NCBI GenBank assembly: GCA_016699675.1
Contig: CP064985.1
Location: 2,294,001-2,358,000, forward strand
Source: Austwickia sp.
GTDB taxonomy: Bacteria > Actinomycetota > Actinomycetes > Actinomycetales > Dermatophilaceae
DNA: 64,000 bases
Reading direction: 5' to 3'
Below are positions 17,890-27,963 of the stretch, piece by piece. Both the position numbers and the translations under genes were made by a program. The notes below the pieces were generated by a model that was not told the DNA's origin, searched no databases, and was given only the letters and a program-made list of their open reading frames with translations. How positions within the stretch are numbered: the stretch's first letter is position 1; the number at the start of each line of letters is the position of its first letter.

Positions 17890-18818
17890 CCGGCACGGCC
17901 TCGCACGGCCCGGCGGAGGCGCCGGAGATCCCCGGCTACGCCCACGTCTACTCCGGCAAGGTGCGCGAGCTCTACGCCCCGCTCGATGCCGCCACCGGCG
18001 AGCCGGCCACGGACCGTCTCCTGTTGGTGGCGAGCGACCGGATCTCGGCGTACGACTTCGTGCTCGACTCCGTCATCCCCGACAAGGGGACGATCCTCAC
18101 CCAGCTGTCCCTGTGGTGGTTCGACCAGCTCGCCGACCTGGTCGGGCACCATGTGCTGGCGTCCGACGGACCGGAGGTGCCCGCGTCGGTCGCCGGCCGC
18201 GCGCTGCTGGTCCGGCGGCTGGCCATGCTCCCGGTAGAGTGCATCGCGCGGGCCTACCTGACCGGCAACGGGTTGGCCGATTACCGGGCCACGGGCGCCG
18301 TCTGCGGCGTACCGTTGCCCGCCGGGCTCGGGGAGGCCAGCAAGCTCGACCACCCGATCTTCACCCCGACCTCCAAGGCGCCGCTCGGCGCGCACGACGA
18401 GCAGATGACGGCCGCGCAGGTGGCCGAGCTGATCGGTCCCGAGCGCACGGCTCAGGTCGCCGAGTTGACCACCGCGATCCTCGCCCGCGCGGGCGAGATC
18501 GCGGCGCCGCGCGGGATCCTCATCGCGGACACGAAGGTGGAGTACGGCGTCGCCGAGGACGGCGAGCTGCTGCTCGCGGACGAGGTGCTCACCCCGGACA
18601 GCTCGCGGTTCTGGCCGGCTGCGGCGTACGAACCGGGCCGCACCCAGCGCAGCTACGACAAGCAATACGTGCGGGACTGGCTCACCTCGCCCGCCAGCGG
18701 TTGGGACCGCGGCTCCGGGGACGCGCCGCCGCCGCTGCCGGAGGAGGTCGTGGCGCGGACGCGGGAGACGTACGTCGCGGCGTACGAGGCCCTCACCGGC
18801 CGACGCTTCACCAGCTGA
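17886..18818 (+). CDS. purC: SAICAR synthetase
   Basis: 310 residues. It joins aspartate to CAIR with ATP, step 8 of purine synthesis. Signatures are YSGKVRELY, LLLVASDRISAYDFVL, VECIARAYLTGNG, ADTKVEYGV and the C-terminal FWPAAAYEPGRTQRSYDKQYVRDWL. This longer form, related to the yeast-type enzyme, is usual in actinobacteria. ATG 17886 lies in the ATGA overlap with purD, so the two are translated together. The gene is followed closely by the convergent kup remnant, with 16 bp between stops. Confidence 0.96.
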   Translation: MTGTASHGPAEAPEIPGYAHVYSGKVRELYAPLDAATGEPATDRLLLVASDRISAYDFVLDSVIPDKGTILTQLSLWWFDQLADLVGHHVLASDGPEVPASVAGRALLVRRLAMLPVECIARAYLTGNGLADYRATGAVCGVPLPAGLGEASKLDHPIFTPTSKAPLGAHDEQMTAAQVAELIGPERTAQVAELTTAILARAGEIAAPRGILIADTKVEYGVAEDGELLLADEVLTPDSSRFWPAAAYEPGRTQRSYDKQYVRDWLTSPASGWDRGSGDAPPPLPEEVVARTRETYVAAYEALTGRRFTS

Positions 18819-18834
18819 TCAGACGGCCTGCTGA

Positions 18835-20795
18835 TCAGATCGACAGCGAGCCGCCCATGACCGCGGTCCGGCTCGGGGGCAGGTGGAACGAGACCGTGCG
18901 GTCACCCTCGTTGTGGGTCAGCCACACGAAGATCTTGTGCCGCCAGCCGCGCAGGCCCCGCGCGTGCGTGGCGTTGATGCGGAGCACCGAGACGAAGTAG
19001 CGCGCGGTGTCCGCGTCGATGTCGAAGTGCTCGCTCTTGCCCTTGCCCCACGACAAGCCCACCGGCACGTCCTGGGAGTCGTTGAAGCCCAGCCTGATCT
19101 GGACGTGGCAGATGCCGTCGTCGGTGTAGCCCAGGTCGTCGAAGCTGACCCGGTCGACGTGCCTGACGTGGGGGATGTTCTGCACCACCACGGTGACGAT
19201 GGCGATCTGCTCGTGCAGGATCTGGTTGAACCGCAGATTCTCCTTGAGGGCGAGCGGGACCGTGTCGGGGTTGGCGTGCAGGAAGACCGCGGTGCCGGGG
19301 ACCCGCTGGATGTCCCGGTCGCGAAGCTTCTCGATCCAGGGCCGCAGCGGCCCTTCGATCTCGCTGCGGCGTTCAGCCACCAGCGACCGGCCCCGCAGCC
19401 AGGTGGTCATGAGGAAGACGATGCCCACCGCGATGACGACGGGCAGCCACCCGCCGTGCAGGATCTTCGTGAGGTTGGCGGCGAAGAACGAGCCCTCCAG
19501 CCCGCCGACGACCACCATGATCAGCACCAACAGCCACATCGGCCAGTGCCACACCTTGTCCGCGAGGCCGAGGAACAGCACCGTGGTCAGGATCAAGGTG
19601 CCGGTCACCGCGAGGCCGTACGCGTTGGCCAGCGCGGCCGAGCTCTGGAATCCGGCAATGAGCAGCAACACGCCGAAGTAGAGCAGCCAGTTGATCGTGG
19701 GGACGTAGATCTGGCCGCCTTCGTGTTTCGAGGTGTGCCGGACGGTCAGCCGGGGCAGCAGGCTCATGTGGACGGCCTGGTTGGAGACCGAGAAGGCGCC
19801 GGAGATCACCGACTGCGACGCGATCACCGTGGCCAGGGTGGCCAGGACGACGAGCGGCATGATGGCCCAGTCGGGCGCGAGGTGGAAGAAGGGGTTGTCC
19901 TTGGTGCGCGGATCGGCGAGGATCTGCGCGCCCTGGCCGAGGTAGTTGAGCGTGAGGCAGGGGAACACCAGCGCGAACCAGGCCAGCCGGATCGGCTTGG
20001 CGCCGAAGTGCCCCATGTCGGCGTACAGCGCCTCGGCGCCGGTGATCGATAGGACGACGGCGCCCATCGCGATGAACCCGACGACCGGCCGGTCGATTGC
20101 GAACGCCAGCGCCTTGGTGGGCAGCAGCGCGGTCAGGATCTGCGGGTGCGCGATGATCTGCGGCACGCCGAGCGCGGCGATGGTGAGGAACCACAGGGCC
20201 ATGACCGGCCCGAATGCCTTGCCGACCACCTGCGTTCCGAAGCGCTGCACGAAGAAGAGCACGCTGAGGATCACCACCGAGACGGGCAGGACGAACTCCT
20301 CCAGCGCGGGGTTGGCGACCCCGAGGCCCTCGACGGCCGACATCACCGAGATCGCCGGGGTGATGACCGAATCGCCGTAGAACAGCGCGGCGCCGATGAC
20401 GCCGAGCAGCGTGATGACGTACGCCGACCGGGCCGGCGGAACGAGCCGCGCAGGAGCGCTGTCAGCGCCAGGATGCCGCCCTCGCCTCCGTTGTCGGCGC
20501 GCATGACGAGGCTGACGTATTTGACGCTGACGATCGTGGTCACGGACCAGAAGACCAGCGAGATCACGCCGTACACGTCGTCGGGGGTGGCGTCGACCGC
20601 GTTGTGGTCGATGCTGAAGACGGTCTGCAGGGAGTACAGCGGGCTCGCGCCGATGTCGCCGAACACGACCCCGAGGGCGGCCAGCATCAGCGGAGCCACC
20701 GGGCCGGGCCGATGACCGGCCGTGTCGCCGGGCGCCGAGGTGGGGTGTGCCAAAGCCGCGCTCTGCGGCACGTCGTCGGTGGTCACGCCGCACAT
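18835..20795 (-). pseudogene. kup: Kup-type potassium transporter, frameshifted
   Basis: The N-terminal part (20795 or GTG 20786 down to about 20450) reads LAALGVVFGDIGASPLYSLQ and NGGEGGILALTALLR, a clear Kup/HAK opening. One base then appears to be missing (CGCGGCTCG where CGCCGGCTCG is expected, near 20447-20452). The rest of the transporter continues in another frame from VPPARSAYVITLLGVIGAALFYGDSVITPAIS to the C-terminal cytosolic domain ending at 18835. All expected membrane segments are present across the two frames. As read, the protein would stop after about 150 residues. A single indel explains it, so a sequencing error must be excluded. Confidence 0.88.
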
Positions 20796-20905
20796 CGTGA
20801 CACGGCAGGCTGACCGGCAGCCCGCTGGGCGCGAGGACCGTCGGGCCGTGTCCCGCGCCAGTAGGCTGGGGCTCAACCCACCCCGCCCCCACAGGAGACG
20901 CCAAC

Positions 20906-21367
20906 ATGGGAACCGTCGTCGTGGACGTGATGCTCAAGCCGGAGATCCTCGACCCGCAGGGCCAGGCGGTCGCCGGCGCGCTGCCCCGCCTCGGGTTCGG
21001 CCAGTTCACCGCCGTCCGCCAGGGCAAGCGGTTCGCGTTGGAGGTCGACGGAGCCGTGACGCCGGAAGTGCTGGACGCGGCGCGGAAGGCGGCCGAGGTG
21101 CTGCTGTCCAACCCGGTGATCGAGGACGTCGTGTCCGTGCGGGCCGACGACGCCCCTGAGCAGCTCCCGTCGGCCGCGACGCTGGCGGGGTACGACTGGG
21201 ACGACGACGAGCTGCCCGACCACTGGGGCGCCAACGACCACGTGGCAGAGGGTGACGTCCGTCGTGAATCGACGCCCGTCCCGGCGTACCGGCGCCCCGT
21301 CTCCATCGAGGACTTCGACGCGCTGCCCGGCACCGGCGCCTACCACGGCGACGAGGACGACGACTGA
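20906..21367 (+). CDS. purS: FGAM synthase subunit PurS with long acidic extension
   Basis: 153 residues, about twice the usual 80. Residues 1-80 are the PurS fold (VVVDVMLKPEILDPQGQAV, VRQGKRFALEV, NPVIEDVVSV), which bridges PurL and PurQ and helps pass ammonia between them. The remaining ~70 residues are rich in Asp and Pro (YDWDDDELPDHWG ... HGDEDDD), probably disordered and of unknown role. CAGGAG at 20891-20896 precedes the ATG. The TGA shares its last base with the purQ ATG, so purS and purQ are coupled. Confidence 0.93.
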   Translation: MGTVVVDVMLKPEILDPQGQAVAGALPRLGFGQFTAVRQGKRFALEVDGAVTPEVLDAARKAAEVLLSNPVIEDVVSVRADDAPEQLPSAATLAGYDWDDDELPDHWGANDHVAEGDVRRESTPVPAYRRPVSIEDFDALPGTGAYHGDEDDD

Positions 21368-22038
21368 TGCGGATCGGCGTCGTCACCTTCCCGGGGACGC
21401 TCGACGATCAGGACGCGCTGCGCGCGGTGCGCGCTGCGGGCGGCGAAGGGGTGCCGCTCTGGCATGCCGACGCCGACCTGCACGGCGTCGATGCGGTCGT
21501 CCTCCCGGGCGGGTTCAGCTACGGGGACTACCTGCGGGCCGGGGCGATCGCGCGGTTCGCGCCGGTGCTGGCGCCGATCGTGGCCGCCGCGCAGGGTGGG
21601 CTTCCCGTGCTGGGGATCTGCAACGGGTTCCAGGTGCTCTGCGAATCGCACCTGCTGCCGGGGGCGCTGTCCCGCAACGCAGGGCGCCAGTTCCTGTGTC
21701 TCGACCAGCGGCTGCGGGTGGAGAACGCCGAGACGGCCTGGACCCGGGACTTCGCGGCGGGCCAGGAGATCACGATCGTCCTCAAGAACGGGGAGGGCTG
21801 CTTCGTCGCGGACCCCGAGACGATCGCGCGGATCGAGGGTGAGGGGCGAGTGGTGTTCCGGTACGTCGGGGGCAACCCCAACGGCAGCTACGCCGACATC
21901 GCCGGGATCTGCAACGACCGCGGCAACGTGGTGGGACTGATGCCGCACCCCGAGCACTGCATCGACCCGCTGTTCGGTCCGTCGACGGACGGCGTGCCCT
22001 TCTTCACCTCGATCCTGCACACGCTCGTGGCGGCCTGA
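21367..22038 (+). CDS. purQ: FGAM synthase glutaminase subunit PurQ
   Basis: 223 residues, a class I glutamine amidotransferase that releases ammonia for PurL. VLPGGFSYGDYLRAGAIA and LGICNGFQVLCES (nucleophile Cys) are present, and the His-Glu pair is in GLMPHPEHCIDPLFG. The start overlaps the purS stop by one base. purL follows after about 90 bp with its own ribosome site. This small-subunit arrangement (PurS-PurQ-PurL) is the usual Gram-positive and actinobacterial form, in contrast to the fused enterobacterial enzyme. Confidence 0.97.
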   Translation: MRIGVVTFPGTLDDQDALRAVRAAGGEGVPLWHADADLHGVDAVVLPGGFSYGDYLRAGAIARFAPVLAPIVAAAQGGLPVLGICNGFQVLCESHLLPGALSRNAGRQFLCLDQRLRVENAETAWTRDFAAGQEITIVLKNGEGCFVADPETIARIEGEGRVVFRYVGGNPNGSYADIAGICNDRGNVVGLMPHPEHCIDPLFGPSTDGVPFFTSILHTLVAA

Positions 22039-22131
22039 CCGCGTGCCCGGTGATCGCTCGCGACCGCCCGGCGTACGGCCCGAGCACGACACACCCGCCG
22101 CAACCTCGACCCTCATGTGGAGAATGAACCC

Positions 22132-24465
<2,334 letters not shown>

Positions 24466-24539
24466 CTCCAGCCACGCAGCCAAGCCGGGCGACGTGGCGC
24501 ACCGCCCGCTCGGCCGCGCGCTCGTGGTGATTCCCGTCC

Positions 24540-24653
24540 TCACGGTCGCGGGTAGGGCTCACGGTTGTGGTTGTCGCCCTGACGGTTGCGGGTAACGCTC
24601 ACCGTTGCGGTTGAAGCCCGAACCGTCAGCGCTTACCGCAACCGCGAGCGCCG
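24540..24653. repeat. Short degenerate repeats after purL
   Basis: Four direct units of about 20 bp start near 24540, 24559, 24580 and 24599. They share the pattern TCACGGTTGCGGGTA or TGACGGTTGCGGGTA. Inverted relatives follow (AACCGTCAGCGCTTACCGC at 24621-24639). The array begins 75 bp after the purL stop. The inverted part could fold on the direct part. It is not a CRISPR: the units are too short, degenerate and abutting. Confidence 0.65.
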
Positions 24654-24686
24654 CTACGAGGGCATCTGACGAGCCCGGGCGCAGAC

Positions 24687-24917
24687 CTAGACTGCGACCA
24701 GGTCGAGCAACTCGGCGGGGGCCGGTGGCAACGCCCTGGCTGCCAGGCCCGGCGGGTGGGGCTTCGGGCGGCGGGGCTCCCGGACGCCGGCCGTGCCGTC
24801 GTCGCCGAACCAGTCGGTCGGTGGCTCCGGGCGGCGGGCTCTTCGCGGCTGGCGGGGGATGAGCCGCAGCCGATCCTCAGCGCGGCGGAGAACCTTCGGA
24901 ATCGGGTTGGCGGGCAT
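24687..24917 (-). CDS. Small basic hypothetical protein
   Basis: 76 residues from an ATG preceded by AAGGGAG at 5 nt spacing on the minus strand, which is the main reason to believe it. The protein starts MPANPIPKVLRRAEDRLRL and is rich in Arg and Pro in the first half and in Ala and Leu at the end. It has no membrane segment and no recognised domain. Convergent with purL across the repeat array, it stands alone. It could be a noncoding frame in GC-rich DNA, but the ribosome site and the helix-like amphipathic start make a small real gene plausible. Confidence 0.45.
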   Translation of the reverse strand: MPANPIPKVLRRAEDRLRLIPRQPRRARRPEPPTDWFGDDGTAGVREPRRPKPHPPGLAARALPPAPAELLDLVAV

Positions 24918-25033
24918 CGCGACTCCCTTCGATGCCGCTCAGGCTAGTCCGCGCCACGGGGATCGGATAGGGGTCGGTTCCTGGGCCCGGCGCCCGCCCC
25001 GTGCGCCAGAGATCGGTCGTCACCAGGGTGGGA

Positions 25034-25097
25034 GTGACCGTTCGTGACCTGGGCAAAGGGTGCCGTGGCACCCTTTGCCCAGGTCGTGAGCGGTCGT
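25034..25097. repeat. 64-bp palindromic repeat, copy 4
   Basis: Arms GTGACCGTTCGTGACCTG (25034-25051) and CAGGTCGTGAGCGGTCGT (25080-25097) flank GCAAAGGGTGCCGTGGCACC, where the central ATGG of the other copies reads GTGG. There is no TTATCCACA next to this copy. It lies about 11 kb from the other three. Confidence 0.88.
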
Positions 25098-25310
25098 GAA
25101 GCTGGGGGGCGCCACCGTGACTTACTGGTGCCGCATCAATTGACCGCCGCGCGGAAATCTCGTCGAGCGTTGTCGGTCGGCCCGGCTAGGGTCGCAAGCG
25201 CTGCAGTCAGGACCCGCGATGACTTCGGCGCTCGTGATCGGCGGCCCCGGCGACCTGGCCTGACGCGTCGCCTCGGTTGACTCGGATAACCGGACCCGGG
25301 CCGCCGGTGA

Positions 25311-26069
25311 TCACCCCGCCGACCGCCTTTCGATGAGCGCGGCGAGCCCGTCGAGTAGGAGGGCCAGCCCGAACGCGAACTCCTCCTCAAAGAACGGCGC
25401 GTCGTCGGTGACCAGGCGCTGCTCGCGGGCCAGGTGGGGCAGCCGCGCGGGATCGACAAGAAGGCCGATGTCCTGCGTGTACCGTCCCGCGGGGCTGTCC
25501 GGATCGGTCTCCCCGAGCAGCCCCATCTGCAACGACTGCTGCACGTGCTGGTGCGCCCAGCTGTCCACGGCCAGCAGCGTCGAGAACCGCTGTTGGCTGG
25601 TCAGCGGGGTGTCCGCGAGCTCGGCGAGCCCGGCGTCGGTCCAGGACAACACGTTCGGGGTCAGCGGGGGGGCGCCGGTGTCGGCCTCGACCAGCCAGGG
25701 ATGGGCCAACCGTACGTTGGTCGCGGCGCGCACCCACGCCGTCAGCCCGTCCCGCCAGCCCGAGCCCGGGCGCGCATAGTCCGGCGGGCCCATGGCGATG
25801 TCGCGCATCACGGCGATGAGCTCGTCCTTGCCGTCGACGTACCGGTAGAGCGACATCGGGGTGAGCCCGATCCGCGCGGCGACGCTCTTCATCGAGACGG
25901 CGTCCAGGCCGTGCGCGTCGGCGATGGCGACGGCGGCGGCGCCGATCTCGTGGATGGTCTTGCCGGGGCGGGGGCCGCGGCGACCCGGCGTTTCCCGCTC
26001 CCAGAGCAGCTGGAGGTAGCGCGGGAGGCGCGTCGCCGCCCGGTCCTCGGGAACGGGGTCATCAATCAT
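25311..26069 (-). CDS. TetR-family regulator (tetracycline-repressor type C domain)
   Basis: 252 residues. The DNA-binding helices are DAVSMKSVAARIGLTPMSLYRYVDGKDEL at about residues 58-86. The C-terminal half resembles the TetR_C_1 type, with NVRLAHPWLVEADTG and a final EEEFAFGLALLLDGL helix. ATG 26069 is chosen over the frame start at 26105 because the domain spacing fits. It is divergent from the MFS exporter across 98 bp, the classic layout of a drug-responsive repressor and its pump. An inverted repeat around CTGCGT...ACGCAG (26118-26152) in the gap is a candidate operator. The inducer is unknown. Confidence 0.88.
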   Translation of the reverse strand: MIDDPVPEDRAATRLPRYLQLLWERETPGRRGPRPGKTIHEIGAAAVAIADAHGLDAVSMKSVAARIGLTPMSLYRYVDGKDELIAVMRDIAMGPPDYARPGSGWRDGLTAWVRAATNVRLAHPWLVEADTGAPPLTPNVLSWTDAGLAELADTPLTSQQRFSTLLAVDSWAHQHVQQSLQMGLLGETDPDSPAGRYTQDIGLLVDPARLPHLAREQRLVTDDAPFFEEEFAFGLALLLDGLAALIERRSAG

Positions 26070-26117
26070 GACCTGGAACTCTATCAAAAGGCTTGCCACG
26101 TACACAGTTGCCGACCT

Positions 26118-26152
26118 ACTCTGCGTCTGTCATACACAGAATACGACGTACG
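26118..26152. promoter_or_regulatory. Candidate TetR operator in the TetR-MFS gap
   Basis: The divergent promoter region contains CTGCGT and ACGCAG as outer arms, with TCTGT CATAC ACAGA nested inside. Either half could be the binding site. The AGAAAGG ribosome site of the MFS gene follows directly. The assignment rests on position and symmetry only. Confidence 0.35.
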
Positions 26153-26167
26153 CAGAAAGGCCACGCG

Positions 26168-27807
26168 ATGACTCGCGCCACCGAAAACCCGTCCCAGCCC
26201 ACCCCCGCGGACCACCCGCCAACCCCGCCGGCGCCAGTCGCCGCAACCACCACATCCGGCCCCGCCACCCCGCCCGCCCCCGCCGACCGGCGCGCCTGGG
26301 CCGGCCTCGCGGTGCTCTGCCTCGTCCTGCTGGTGGTCACGATGGACACCTCGATCCTGTTCTTCGCGGCGCCGCACCTGGCCGCCGACCTGCGCCCGAG
26401 CGCCACCGAGCTGCTCTGGATCTTCGACATCTATGGGTTCGTCCTCGCGGGTCTCCTCATCACGATGGGGTCGCTCGCGGACAGCCTCGGGCGGCGCCGC
26501 GTGCTGTTGGGGGGCGCGACGCTGTACGCCGTGGCCTCGCTCGCTGCGGCGTACGCGCCCACCGCCGCCGCCCTGATCGCCGCCCGGGCGCTCCTCGGCG
26601 TGGGCGGCGCCACCCTGATGCCCAGCACGCTTGCGCTGGTCCGCACGCTGTTCCGGGACGAGCGGCAGCGGGCGCTCGCGGTCGGGATCTGGTCCGGGGT
26701 GATGTCGGGCGGCGTGGGGCTGGGCCCGGTCCTCGCCGGGGTCTTGCTCGAGCGTTACTGGTGGGGTTCGGTGTTCGTGGTCAACCTGCCCGTGGTGGCC
26801 CTGCTCCTCGTCCTCGGCCCGCGGCTGCTGCCCGAATCCCGGGCGCCCCGGTCGAGCGTCGATCTGGCCGGGTCGGCGCTGCTGCTGGCGGGGATCCTGC
26901 CCCTGGTCCACGTGCTGAAGTCGGCCACCACGCAAGGTTGGTCGCCGACCGGACACCTGCCCTGGCTCGCGGTCGGGGTCGGCGCCCTCACGCTCTTCGT
27001 CCGCCGCGAATCGCGGGTCGCGGCACCGATGGTCGACCTGTCGCTGCTGCGCCGTCCCGCGTTCCCGGCGACCCTCCTGTTGCAGGTCATCGCCATGTTT
27101 GGGGTGATGGGCAATGCCGTGCTCATGACCGCCTACCTGCAGTCGGTGCTCGGCATGTCGGTCTTGTCCGCGGCGCTGTGGAGCCTCGCGCCGTCCGTCG
27201 GCGTCGGGCTCGCCGCCCCCGGATCCGCGCTCCTGTCTCGCGCCCTCGGCCGGCCGATCGTCATGGCGCTCGGGTGCCTGCTGGCGGGCGCGGGGTTCGT
27301 GGCGATGCGTACGACCGGCAGCGACTCCTCCCTGGCTCTCGTCCTGTCGGCGGCCGGTCTCGTCGCCGTCGGCACGGTCGCCGTCGCGACCCTGGTGACC
27401 GACTACGCCGTGAGCGTGGCGCCGGCCGACCGGGCCGGATCGGTGGCGGCCCTCGTCGAGACCGCGGCGGAGCTGGGCGGTGCCGTGGGCATGGCGGTGC
27501 TGGGCAGCGTGATGTCCGCCCGGTACGCCGACCGACTCCACGCCGCGCCCGACCTGGGGAGTCTTCCCGCGGGGGTGATCGATGCCGCCGCCCGCACCAT
27601 CGGCGAGGCCACCGTGGTGGCGGCTCAGCTGGGGGCGCAGGGGGAGCCGCTGCTGCGGGCGGCCCGCGAGGCGTACGTCGTGGGCATGCACGCCGCCGAT
27701 CTCGTCGCGGCCGCGATCATGTTGCTCGGCGCGCTGGTGGCCCTGGTGCTGCACAACGGCCCGACGCGGTGTCAGGGTTCGGGTGCGTCCAGACTCGCGA
27801 TGGCTAG
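26168..27807 (+). CDS. DHA2-type MFS drug exporter, probable frameshift at 3' end
   Basis: From ATG 26168 (AGAAAGG at 26153-26159). After a Pro/Thr-rich cytoplasmic start there are about 14 hydrophobic segments, with LADSLGRRRVLLGG (MFS motif A) and VGGATLMPSTLALVRTLF (motif C region), as in QacA/LfrA-type proton-driven exporters. As read, the frame stays open to 28270, running more than 300 bp into the kinase gene. Adding one C near 27767 would give NGPDAVSGFGCVQTRDG and a stop at 27805-27807. I take that as the true end. The pump is divergent from, and probably controlled by, the TetR regulator. Confidence 0.8.
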
Positions 27808-27963
27808 CGGCACCGCGGCTCCGCAGGCGCCCGTCGACCAATCCGTACCCGGTGAGACTCACACCGATGTCATTTCAGCCGATGAAGTCGGCAGGGCGCG
27901 AGTAGCCTTGCCGGAGTACGTGGTTGGGGACGCTCACGGCGAGGTACGTCGAAGGGGGCCACG

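Noticed and set aside
24540..24653. CRISPR-like array
   Set aside because: Units are about 20 bp, degenerate and directly abutting with no spacers, and no cas gene is in the window.
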